In this document: one piece after another, positions 1-10,900 of the stretch
How positions within the stretch are numbered: the first letter of the stretch is position 1
Layout of the letters: each line of letters starts with the position of its first letter
Origin: Castor canadensis
Lineage: Eukaryota; Chordata; Mammalia; Rodentia; Castoridae
Direction of reading: 5' to 3'
Assembly (NCBI RefSeq): GCF_047511655.1
Contig: NC_133400.1
Coordinates: forward strand, 2,641,001-2,705,000
Length of the DNA: 64,000 bases
Notes under the pieces: model-generated
The model's database searches: none
What the model saw: only the letters and a program-made list of their open reading frames with translations
Told to the model about the DNA's origin: nothing
Made by a program: the position numbers and the translations under genes

Positions 1-924
1 GAAACCTTCCTTTTAGACAAAGGCGTTTAGAGCCCTTAGCACATTCCAGAACCAGTTCCAAGTGTGGCACTCCACTTTGAAGTTTAATCCTCACCAACTG
101 AGAGGCACATGCCAGAGGCTCATTTGCCATCTCCATTCTACAAATGGAGAATGCAGCACAGAGATGTTCAGTCACTCACCTGGGCTCACACAGTGGGTCA
201 GCTGCAGACCTGGGAGTCCATCCTGCACGGCAGTGAGGCACTGCCCCAGTCTGCCACTCAGAGGGAGCGAGCTAAGAAGGCTAGAAGGCAAGGAAGAGGA
301 GCAATGCAAGTTTCTTGGAGGAGCTGGCAATTAAACTGGGTCCTGACACTGGAGAAAGAAAACCTGACACCCAAATGTTCTTTTTCCTTGGCAGTATGGG
401 TGATCAGATTAGCAAATAAAAAACAGATTCTTAACAGGCAGCATGGACATGTGTGTGTGTATGCACTGTGGGATGTTACCTGTAGTGTGTGTGTATATAC
501 AAATATTATATATATTCACTGTTCCCTTTAAGTTTAAATGTACTAGACAAGCCTGTGTTTACCTGGCAACCTTGACCTTGGGGAAGAAGTTTCTTTAAAC
601 ATGGTTTACTAGCTTCCTCAATAATGTTACTTTTATTGAGCTGTTGATGCAGCTCCAAATCACTGCAGTGTCCAAGTTCACCATGAGAGGAGCGTGGAAG
701 GGGAAGGAGAAGGCAAGGTCTGCTGTACCGGGCAGGGTCAGGTAGGGTCAGGAGAGATCAGCGCAGGCTCCTGCCAGAATGTGGAAGAGACACTGATGGA
801 TAAAGTCGGCATCAGTGCCCAAACCCCAAAAGCATCTTAAAATGGAACGGTCTCTGCCTTGCTACATCTTCCCTCCTGGCAGAGCTGGTAACTTGACTGC
901 AGTGGTTCCTTCTGGCAGCTACAA

Positions 925-1560
925 GACTGTGTTTTACATATAGTGTATCTGCCCCAAAACTCGGGTGCTGAAGGCTTGGTCCCCAGCTCGAGGCGCTATT
1001 GAGATGTCCACATCACGAGGTGCTTGCTTCATCAGTGGATCAATCCGCCCATGAGCGCAGATCCAAGTGAGCTCTGGAGGTGGGCGCAGATGGAGGAAGT
1101 AGGTCACTAGGAATGCATCTTTGAAAGGAGTGTCCTATCCCTGACGACTATTTCTGCTGCTGCCCACTCCTCCTCGTCGTCCTCCTCCCCCTCCTCATCC
1201 TCCTCATGCTCTTCCCCCTCCTCTTCCCCTCCTGTCCTCCTCCTCTTCCCTCCTCCTCCTCCTCCTCCCTCATCCTCCTCCTCCCTCCCCCTCCTCCTCC
1301 TCCTTCTTCCTTCTTCTTCCTTTTTTCTCTCTCTTTCTCTCCCTCTCCTCTCATTCCTGGCTGCCCTGAGGTGAGCCACTGTGCTCAATGATGTGCTCCC
1401 CTCCCCTCTGGAATATTCCATCTCACCTCAGGCCCAGAAACAACAGAGTCAAGAAACCACAGGCTGAAATCGTGAGCCGAGATCTACCTTTCCTCCTCTA
1501 AGTTGGTTTTCTCAGGTATGTCATCACAGAGAGGAAAACTGATGAACGCCTAACAACACA
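925..1560 (+). repeat. LTR-like (MaLR-type) interspersed repeat remnant, split by a pyrimidine tract
   Basis: The left part (about 940-1090) reads like the common motif of an opening rich in CCCCAAAA followed by a 'GTGCTGAAGGCTTGGTCCCCAG' type stretch. The right part (about 1425-1560) resembles the repeat end that carries 'GCCCAGAAACAACAGAGTCA' and then a 'TAAGTTGGTTTTCTCAGGTA' type stretch. Both are typical of old LTR-derived repeats in mammals. A simple repeat at 1160-1345 separates them. The family name is inferred from memory of consensus sequences, without an alignment. No coding capacity remains. Confidence 0.4.
1160..1345. repeat. Pyrimidine-rich (TCC)n simple repeat
   Basis: About 185 bases of almost pure pyrimidine on the + strand, mainly TCC and TCCTCC units with some CTT and TTC. 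It gives spurious acidic and basic frames, Glu/Arg-rich on the minus strand and Pro/Ser-rich on the plus strand. Confidence 0.9.
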
Positions 1561-3710
1561 TCTCAAAAATAGGCCTTGTTGCGCTTTCTTTTCTTGGTGC
1601 CTAGGGCTGTGTTCTGTTTCCTGCTGTGTATTTGGAGATGGTAATGAGTTTACTTTGAAGAACTGGACTGGCTCCCACGTGGATGGAGCCTTACTGTGCA
1701 GCCATCCATCACACACTGTGTACTTTAAACAAGGGTTGGGGCCCACCTAAGTATGTCAGAGCAGTATGCCAGGGGTACCCTTCCCCTCTCCAGCTTCCAT
1801 AGAGGATTTTGATTTGTTTTTGTTGGTTTTTCTGTGGCTTCCTCTCTTTGGGTCTTGAAGGAATACATCTTCCCTTTTACTGTTTCTTCATAGCAGGTGA
1901 CCTCGTAGTCACCATATTTCTAAATTCTCCATCCGGTTAGAAGAGTTCATTGATGCCCAGCCCTTCCCTTCTGTTAGCCACCGGGCCAATTTGGGGTAGG
2001 ATTTTTTTTTAAGTGGAGTATATGTTTTCATAAGTTTTAGGTCCACAGCAAAACTGAGCAGAAGATAGGGGGAATTCTCCATATGTCCCACCCTCACTTG
2101 TGGGCAGCCTCCCCACTAATGACACCCCCACCAGAGCACTGCACTTGTCACAGTCGGTGGACCTCCATCGACAGGTTGTCACCCAGGTCCATGGTGCACA
2201 TCAGAGCTCACTTGCATTGGGACAGGGGTATGTGTGGCGGGAAGGAGATGAGCGGAGTTGACTTTAAGGTTGGCAGGATGCTGGTTGGCTAAGGGATGAA
2301 GGTGGGAGTAAAGCAGGGCCTTGCCTGCCCAGTGAGCAAGTTGGCACTGAAAAGTCACATAGTCACAGCTAGAAGATACACAAATGGGTGGAGAGCAGGA
2401 AGAGGAGGAAGGAGGAGGACAGGGATAGTCAGAGGCAGGAAGCCTAGCATGTAACACACCCTGGGACTGGGTAGTGGCGGCTAAAACAACAGGGTGTCTT
2501 TGTGACACTTCAGGCTTCTTGGTCTTGCCAAAGCAAAGCCTCCCATGAAATGCCATGGGCTGACTGCTGTTCTCTGGGCCCCAAGAGGAAGCATCCACAG
2601 AAGGGGCAGCATGGTGTCCAGAGGACCAGAGGAGTGCCTGAGGTGGAAGGGGATCTTCTAGCTTCCCAGGAGCCCTTCTTTGCTGTTGGTAGAGAGACTC
2701 AAGAGTCTGCATTTTCCTTTTTAGAACTTTAGAGTTGCATGTGTCTGCATCTGATACAGAAAACATGAAGCAGAATATGGAGTTTAATGCTTGAAGTCCA
2801 AACCTGGAAAGTACAGGAAATCACAAATTCTGGAGGTTCAGATGCACCCATGGGGAGAGGAACAGCTCTCACTGGACCCTCACCTCCCCCAACCCCTGTC
2901 TGCCTTCTCTTGTCATCCACTAGGATCTTAGTCACCTGGATCTTAGCTCTAGGCAGCTCAGGGTGAGGCAGGCTCCCCGGCCAGCAGCATACTCCTTCCT
3001 TATGCCCACTCCACCACTGCAGGAACCACTGCCCTACATTTTGCAGAAGCTCAGAGAGGTGGTGTGGGATACTCAAAGTCACACAGTTTGGAGGTCTCTA
3101 GTCCAGCTCCTCATGCCTGGTCCCTCTTGGCTGTTTGACCATATTCCTTCTCGCATATTCTAAAGAGTTTGTAAGAATACATCAGGAAGAGTCATAGTGA
3201 AATCCTTTATTTTGTACAATCTAATACACACTTGTATAAAAAAAGGAAAAAAAATAGACTTAAGAGACAAATGGAAATAAAGGAATATAAGAGAGGAGGG
3301 TGAGCTTGTTCAAAGTACACTGTATACATCTTGAGTTTTCACAGTGAAAGGCCCTTGTACTATCAACATATGCTAATTAAAAAGTAAAATAAAAATTTTA
3401 AAAAATGAGACCTATCACTCAAATGCAGCATGTGGTCCTTCTTTAAATGAGACAATCAGGGAAACTTGACTATTAACTCAGTATTTGATAATATTGAGAA
3501 GTATTAATTACTGTGTCTTTGGTGTAATAGTGTTATGCTAATGCCTTTTTAAAAACTCATCTTTCAGAGACAGTCTGAGATAAAGATAAGATGAGGTCAC
3601 TTTGGGGATATGTTTAAAATTAACTCTTGGGTCAGTGGGACAGGGGAGTTAAAAAGGGAACAAAATACTAATAATCGAAGTGAAGCAAAGGGGTTTCAAA
3701 TTATCCTCCT

Positions 3711-3880
3711 TTTTTTTTTTTTTTGGCAGGATTGGGGTTCGAGCTCAGGGCTTTGCACTTGCAAAGCAGGTGCTCTATCCTGAGCCACACCTCCAGTCCA
3801 TTTTGCTCTGATTATTTTTGGAGATGAGATCTCCCTCCCAAGTAGCTAGGATTACAGGCGTGAGCCCTCAGGCTCTGGGC
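3711..3880 (-). repeat. B1-dID-like chimeric SINE, minus orientation
   Basis: On the + strand a T-run is followed by the reverse complement of a tRNA-like half (B-box like 'GGGTTCGAGCTCAGGG', then 'GTGCTCTATCCTGAGCCACA') and of a 7SL/B1-like half ending in 'AGCTAGGATTACAGGCGTGAGCC'. The middle is shorter than in the other copies of this window, so this copy has an internal deletion. Confidence 0.8.
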
Positions 3881-3915
3881 TCCTCGCTGCTTTTGTAAAT
3901 ATTGAAACTTTAAAC

Positions 3916-3984
3916 AAAAAGATGTTTGTAGGACTGGTGGAGTGGCTCAAGTGGTAGAGCACCCTGCCTAAAAAGATGTTTGTA
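3916..3984 (+). repeat. 39-nt tailless SINE/tRNA 5'-half insertion with 15-nt target-site duplications
   Basis: AAAAAGATGTTTGTA occurs at 3916-3930 and again at 3970-3984. Between the copies, 3931-3969 is the 5' half of the tRNA-type SINE unit: GGACTGG start, the A-box like TGGCTCAAGTGG, and then GTAGAGC up to about the anticodon arm. There is no B-box half and no A-tail of its own. The perfect duplications and the A-rich start of the target site fit L1-type endonuclease integration. Confidence 0.8.
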
Positions 3985-4094
3985 AGTAAAAATATTTTTT
4001 GAAAAGAGCTCGTAAGGAAATGCCTATGACAAGCTTTACAATCCTAAGTGAACTGCACGTATTTATAGCAGTTGAATTCACAACTGCCAAAACT

Positions 4095-4170
4095 CAGAGG
4101 TAACCAAGATGGGGAGGGCGAATGAACAAATAAACTGTGGTCCATCGAGGCAGCGGCATGTTATTCAATG
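4095..4170 (+). repeat. Eroded L1 fragment
   Basis: The stretch 'AATGAACAAATAAACTGTGG' followed by 'TCCATCGAGGCAGCGGCATG' and 'TTATTCAATGATAAATAGAA' resembles the well-known 3' part of old L1 elements. It is short and diverged. Confidence 0.45.
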
Positions 4171-4659
4171 ATAAATAGAAGTGGCCACCAAGCCCAGCTC
4201 TGTGACCTTCCGTAGAGGGCAAAACTATGGAGAGAAAAAAGGACCAGCAGTTGGGGGGTGGGTATGAGCTGGAGGAGCACATTTTGGGGGCAGGGAGCCG
4301 TTCGGTGTGAGCCACAATGATGGCCGGGTGTCGCCGTGCACCTGTCAATCCCGCAGAGCCAGGGCACCATGAGGAGCCTCCAGCGAGCCCTGGGCTTCGA
4401 GTGGCAACAATGTTTCAAGTAATAGCAAATGTACCATTGTGCTCCGGTGATGCTGACACTCCATCAGCCTGCCATCTTCAGCCAGCGCCGGTGTGACCAC
4501 CTGAGAGACCGCGGGGTCTGCGAGGAGCAATCAAGGCCGGCTTCCCAGGGAAGGAGGGGGCTCTCCGAGAGCCCGGGGATTTGTTCACTCTGACAACCCC
4601 AACGCCCAGAGGGTCAGAGTAGGCGCTCACAATCACTCGACTTCCAGGCCAAGCGCGCG

Positions 4660-4960
4660 GCGCTCGCCACACCTCTTGCGCATGCGCGCCCTGTCAGTTT
4701 CGCTTAGCCACGCCTTCCCACTAGTGCGCAGGCGCGCGCGGAGGGGCGGGGGCGAGCCGGTCGCGTGACGTCACTCCGCGCCAGACTTCGTCCCGGGAGG
4801 CGTCGCGCAGTGACGGTGTCACCATGGAGCCGAGGGCGGGTGAGGGGGTCTGGCGGGGCGCGCGGGGGATGGTCAGAGGCTCGCGCGGGAGGGACCACCG
4901 GGGACGGGCGGGGCGCCGAGGGTCTGGAGGGATCGGTGTCTAACCCGTAGCGGGCTGGGG
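4660..4960 (+). promoter_or_regulatory. MTHFSD: CpG-island promoter of MTHFSD
   Basis: This CpG-dense block spans the first coding exon. Going downstream it holds an NRF1-like palindrome TTGCGCATGCGCGCC (4676-4690), a second NRF1-like GTGCGCAGGCGCGCGC (4725-4740), a GC box GGGGCGGGGGC (4743-4753) and a perfect CRE, TGACGTCA (4766-4773), about 50 bases before the start codon. There is no TATA box. Such a layout is usual for a broadly expressed housekeeping promoter. Assignment of factors is by motif only. Confidence 0.7.
4824..4839 (+). CDS. MTHFSD: MTHFSD coding exon 1
   Basis: The exon encodes MEPRA plus the first base of Gly6. The start ATG has a strong context (ACC before, G after). The donor GGTGAGG follows at 4840. 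It lies inside the CpG island just after the CRE. Confidence 0.92.
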
Positions 4961-7900
4961 CCTGGAATCCCGGCAAAGTCAGAGGGAAAAACGAAGGGAA
5001 CGGTGGAGTCTACGGACCCTGTGCCAACGGTTACAGCCGCCTCGTGCGATCGGGGAAAATGAGGCTCGCAGCTGGACGCAGGGCAGCATTGGAGACCAGT
5101 TTAACCCACAGCCGTGGGCCTTGGTCTCCGTAGTCTTAACAAATGCCCTTCCAGAGCCTAGTCTGGGCTCCTCAGGGATTCCTGCAGAGCCGCTGGCCTG
5201 TAGGAGGTCACTCTGATACCCATGGGCAGGATGACCCGTCCTTGCACCTGTGTGGCACAAATGTGCCAGGTCTGTTGGGTTCAGGTGCCACAAACAGAAC
5301 GGATCCACGCCCACCCCTAGGGCGTGAGCAGCTTGACCGTGGGGTAAGGGGAAGATGTGACTTTGGGGGATTTCTACCTGTGCCGGGACCGAGCTGGGGC
5401 TGGACATAGAACATGAATGAGACCCAGGCTGATCTGACAGGGCCGAGCCCGTTGGGGGAGCAAAGGACAATTACAGAACATGGTTCAGGCATTTCACACA
5501 TCAACACGTACCGCCTTTTATTACTCTAGCCACTTCCCACATGCTCATAGCTTTCCAAGAGCAAAGGCCTGCCCTTGCCTTTTTATTTCTCACGCCCCCA
5601 CTCTGTTCCCTAGCCAGTTTGCCCATTGCTTTATAAATGTGAGTCATGTTTGTGAGTCACTGACTTTCCAGAGCAGGGACCACAATGTCTATATTTCTTA
5701 TGCCCACACAGCATCCTGAGCAGTGTTGGAGGTATTCTGGGTCCTTTCGTTGCATTGTTAATGAGTGATATATGTAATAGCCATAAAATAATGGCGGCAA
5801 TGTAGTTGTCTGTAAAAACAAACCAAAAAACAAAACTAGGTTCTCTGTGTCCCTAAAGGAGGGACAACATCTGAGACAGAGTGCTGGCAGAGGTGGCATC
5901 GAAACTAGTCCTAAGGGAGGGAAGAGGAGGTGCAAAGGCTGAGAGGGAGAGGGAGGTAGGCAGGTGTGTTGGGGCCAGGGGACACTCGTGGTTGAGCCAC
6001 TCAAGGCTGAGGTCTGAGGTGCTCGGCAGAATAGGGAGCACCAGACTCAAGCTGAGAGCAGAGCTGGTGCTGAAACTGGGTCCTGAAGGCAGAGTTTGCA
6101 GGGTCCAGGAAGGGAGCATGTTCCCAGGCAGTGGCCCCTATATGCAAGACTCCCAGCAGGAGAGTGCAAGCCAAGTCTGGACTCGGCCCTTGTGGCTGAG
6201 TCTCTGGTCTCTGAGGTGTGGCTCTACTCGGGTCTGCAGTGGTGTGATCTCACCTTCTATCTTCAGACATGCAGGTGGCCTATATTTTTCAACCAGGGCC
6301 AGGAAGCACCAGCGTTTGGAATGGGCCCCAGGTGGCTCTGGGCTTGGCTGTGCCTCTGGGAGATTCAGGTCTAGGCCTCATGCCGCAGGGCTACACTCAG
6401 GTTTAAGTTAGGAGACGCACACACCGAAGCAAAGGTTGGAACCAGCCAATTGCCCATGAGTGGGCACTGCCTGAGTGAACTTTGGTCTGTCCCTGTGGTG
6501 GGACGCCATGGGACTGCAAAAACAATGAGCAAGCTTTTATATGCCAGACCTGACTGACCTGCAAGGCCCATTCTTAACTTAGAAAGGACAGGGTGCAGGT
6601 GTTCTGTATATGTGGGCATATAGTATGTAACCATATACAGAAAGAAGTCGGGGCCAGGGTGGGAGCATCTCCTGTGTGCAGCCCAAGCTAACAGGGGAGC
6701 TCAGGGAAGAAACCCATGTGCTGGTGGCCCTGGGGAGGGACCTGTCTGAGTTTGGTCTGGTGTGGCCATAAGCTGCACTGCAGAGGGTGGGGGTGTTACT
6801 GGAGTGATGCACGCATGACCTGGGGTCATATGCCCCGTGGAATTCCTTTTTATTTTATCAGTAAGTCACAGCCCTTTGTCGCCATAGGTGTCTCTAAACA
6901 AGACATCCGTGAACGAATTTGGGACTACATGGAGTCACAAAATTTAGCTGATTTTCCCCGGCCTGTCCACCACAGGATCCCCAACTTTAAGGTACTGAAG
7001 CATTCCTGGAGGAATAACATTAGTCATGCTCCCTGGAGGATTTGAACTCGGGGCACAGTGAGCAGAGGTGTGAAACCAAGACCATCGGGTGGGTGCTTTG
7101 TGTTTTGAGACATCACTGTCTCTGTTATGGGGCTCTGCCTGTCTGTGTAAGGCAGGCCGGCAGTGCCCTCTGGTGGGTGGCACTGCAGCTGCTTCTTCCT
7201 GTTGGTTACAAAGTAAAGTGTTCTCTCTTTTCACCCACTGGCACCTCTAAGGGCCTGTGGAGAGCATGCCCCCAGGGGCTGCCGGGCCATGAGTGTCCTG
7301 GGAAGCCAGGAATGGCTTGTCCAACTCAGGGCCTCGGTTTCCCTGCTGTTCAAAACATAAGACTAGCTGAGGCATCTGGAACAGGGTAATAGAACTCAGT
7401 CTGCTTGACAGAAGCAGAGCAGAGCACGGTTCAGAGTCTTTGGTGGCATATTTTCCAACAAGAACAAATGCCCTGAAGGCCAGCACCCGTTTTGACTGGA
7501 CTTTTTCTCTCCAAGTGGTCAAGCTGTGGTCCTTTGCTGAGCTGGTTCTGGGGCTGGCCTGGCTTCTGGGCTTTGTTAGCATGCTTTATTTTTCTGCATG
7601 TTAGGCAAGGAGAGAAACAGTCTTGAAGTGCAGGTAAGAAGGTGAGGGAGGACCAGAACCCTGGGGAGGGTGGAGCTTCCAGGTTGCACTGTTTCTTGAT
7701 TGGAGGTGGTTTCACAGGTATGTTTTTTTTTTTTTTTTTTTTTTTTTGTTTTGTTTTTTTTTTCATTTTTCTTTTATTATTCATATGTGGATACAAGGCT
7801 TGGTTTATTTCTCCCCCCTGCCCCCACCCCCTCCCTTACCACCCACTCCACCCCCTCCCGCTCCCCCACTCAATACCCAGCAGAAACTATTTTGCCCTTA

Positions 7901-10900
7901 TCTCTAATTTTGTTGTAGAGAGAGTATAAGCAATAATAGGAAGGAACAAGGGGTTTTGCTGGTTGAGATAAGGATAGCTATACAGGGCATTGACTCACAT
8001 TGATTTCCTGTGCATGGGTGTTACCTTCTAGGTTAATTCTTTTTAATCTAACCTTTTCTCTAGTTCCTGGTCCCCTTTTCCTATTGGCCTCAGTTGCTTT
8101 AAGGTATCTGCTTTAGTTTCTCTGCATTAAGGGCAACAAATGCTAGCTAGTTTTTTAGGTGTCTTACCTATCCTCACCCCTCCCTTGTGTGCTCTCGCTT
8201 TTATCATGTGCTTATAGTCCAATCCCCTTGTTGTGTTTGCCCTTGATCTAATGTCCACATATGAGGGAGAACATACGATTTTTGGTCTTTTGAGCCAAGC
8301 TAACCTCACTCAGAATGATGTTCTCCAATTCCATCCATTTACCAGCGAATGATAACATTTCGTTCTTCTTCATGGCTGCATAAAATTCCATTGTGTATAG
8401 ATACCACATTTTCTTAATCCATTCGTCAGTGCTGGGGCATCTTGGCTGTTTCCATAACTTGGCTATTGTGAATAGTGCCGCAATAAACATGGATGTGCAG
8501 GTGCCTCTGGAGTAACAGTCTTTTGGGTATATCCCCAAGAGTGGTATTGCACAGGTATGTTTATTTCGCAAAAATCCATCAAACTCTACACTCAGGACTT
8601 GTGCCCTTTTTGGAACGTTTTGTTTCAGTAACAGCAAAGTCGCTAGCTTACTCCCTTCCTCCCCTGCCCTCTTTCTCAGACATTTCCTTGGGCTGAGTCT
8701 TGGTTCCTGTCTGGCATTGGCTCACCCGCCTGTCGGGCAGAGGCTGGGCTGAGCCACTCAGGCTGCAGCCGCCACAGCCCATTGCCCTCTTGCTGACTTG
8801 CAACTGCATTTGAACAGGGCGCTGCCTGTGCCACGGAGCACCTCCCCCGTTTGCAGGCGTTCAGAACTGCCAGAATCATTAAAGTAAATCCTGACGCTCC
8901 CCAGAGACACACTCGCTTCCTCGTCCTCGACGTAAGTGCGGCTCTGTCTGTTTGCCTAACTAGGGATCTTACCTGGCTTGCCAAAGAATCAAAGACCTAC
9001 AAGTCTTTGCCAGGACACAGGAAGTGAAGGTGGACCCTGATAAACCACTGGAAGGGGCTCGGCTGCTGGCACTGCAGGTAATCCCATTTCTCCAAGCTGA
9101 GCCAGCCCTGGGCATGCTTTCCAGGGGCTGGTGAGCCAGTCAGCAGTCCTGACTGTGTCTGAGTCCAGAGACAAAGAACGTGCAGGGTGATGGTGGTGAA
9201 CACTCACCATGCCGGTGGGCTTTTTCAGAAGAGTGGGGTAACATACAGGTCCTCCTTGTTAGCTTTGGGAAAATGTGATAAGTCATCTGCAAGAATCTGA
9301 TAAGTGTGTCCCCAAAATATAAACCAGAGGTGCTTTTCAACTTAAATGTCTGGGCCCCTTCTCAAGGACACGAAGAGAAGAACTCCCCCAGGTTTGATTG
9401 ATCATTTCAAATTTTCTTGGTGGTACTGGAGTTTGAACCCAGGGCCTTGTGCTCTCTAGGTTGCTAGGCAGGTGCTCCACCATTTAAGCATGCCTGCTCT
9501 CCCCCAGGTTTGATTTAAGTTGATGTATTATAATTAAACTTAATGCATATAGATATAAAACTTGTTATATATTTTAATGCTCATAGCCCTTAAGCGACTA
9601 TAAAACCAAAATAAGCTCTAAGTGAAATGCAGGCACAGCTGTAAATGTAACATTCCAGTGCCCTATTAATGTGGTGGCCGATGGCTCTGCTGATGACATG
9701 CCAAAGGGGCCCAGCCCGTCTACCATCCCTACGGCGTCCCATTCAGAACTCAGTGGCCCTACAGGAGCCATCTCTGTTCCCACATGACAACTGAAGGAGC
9801 CAGGCATGGAGAGGAGAAGGGTCAGTCCTGGTGGAGCCAGCCCTCTGTGAGTGAGGTCCAGGGTGCTCAGAAAATAGTAATTTGCTTCCCATCCTGAGAT
9901 GGCAGAAATATAAGAAAGTCCTATGTAAAAATTTAATTTTGAAATTTGCTGTCTTTTCCTTGAAAGAGCCAAAAAACATTATTGGTTCCAACACCACGAC
10001 TGAGAACAGGATTATTTAATAAGATCATACCGCCCCCTGGAGCGACCAAAGATATCCTGAGAAAATGTGCCACCTCTCAGGTGAGTGCTGGAAGAGGGTC
10101 ACCCACCCAGGGAAGAGCTGGGTTTACCAGTCAGAGTACTGTAAAATATCACGTCACAGGGTCGACATGTATTCTTAAGAATACTAAACAAGCAGAAGTG
10201 TTATTCAGAAATTCTGGGTCCATAGCTGACCTGTTCCTAGAACTCAGTTTCTATTTTGCACCAAGTTGGCAAAGCAAGTTACCTGGCGCTCCGGCACCCT
10301 CTAGCGTTAGCCTGTTAGCTGCAGTGGGACTTTCAGCTCTGTGCTTCCCTTTGTAGGGTGTAAGGAACTTCAGCACCCCCATAGGCTTGGATTCCAGAGT
10401 CCTTGTGGATCTAATTGTGATTGGATCTGTCGCTGTTTCTGAAAAGGGTAAGAAAAAGACGATGTCTCAGTGTGACCGGTTCCTGAAGGTGCCACTTGCA
10501 GCTCTCTTTTCTTTTGGTGGGACCAGGGTTTGAACTCAGGGCTTCACACTTACAAAGCTGGTGCTCTACTGCTTGAACCACAAATCTGTGCATTTTGCTC
10601 TGGTTATTTTGGAGATGGGCTCTCACATTTTGCCCAGGCTTGCATCAAACCTTGATCCTCCCGATCTCAGCCTTCCAAGTAGCTAGGATTACAGGCGTGA
10701 GCCACCAGCACTCAGTCCATTTGTCTTTTAAAGCTGGTGATCGTTCTGCTTATCCTTCGTGTGGAGGAACTGGTTCACCCCTCCCCTCCCCACCCCAATT
10801 CAGCCCCTTACAGGCCTTTCAGTTCTCTCTGCAGGAAGAACAAACAAGAGTGCTCTCCCTGTGGCGAAGGGTTTCTCTCTGTTCTCCAGTGAGGTGGAAC

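Larger units (their letters stand above)
1..4640. other. Intergenic DNA upstream of MTHFSD
   Basis: No gene is recognised here. The stretch holds old repeats: a MIR-like segment near 110-260, an LTR-like element at 925-1560 interrupted by a pyrimidine tract, an A/T-rich stretch at 3180-3560, SINE pieces at 3711-3984 and an eroded L1 fragment near 4095-4170. Open frames in it are short and have low-complexity or unfamiliar translations. By synteny with human 16q24.1, FOXC2 should lie further left, outside the window. Confidence 0.6.

Noticed and set aside
1107-1421. Glu/Arg/Gly-rich frames on both strands
   Set aside because: They are produced by the (TCC)n simple repeat.
3931-3969. Functional tRNA gene
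   Set aside because: Only the 5' half is present, between target-site duplications. It has no B box or acceptor closure.
8248-8637. 129-codon minus-strand frame as a host gene
   Set aside because: It is the C-terminal end of L1 ORF2 in a truncated element with target-site duplications.
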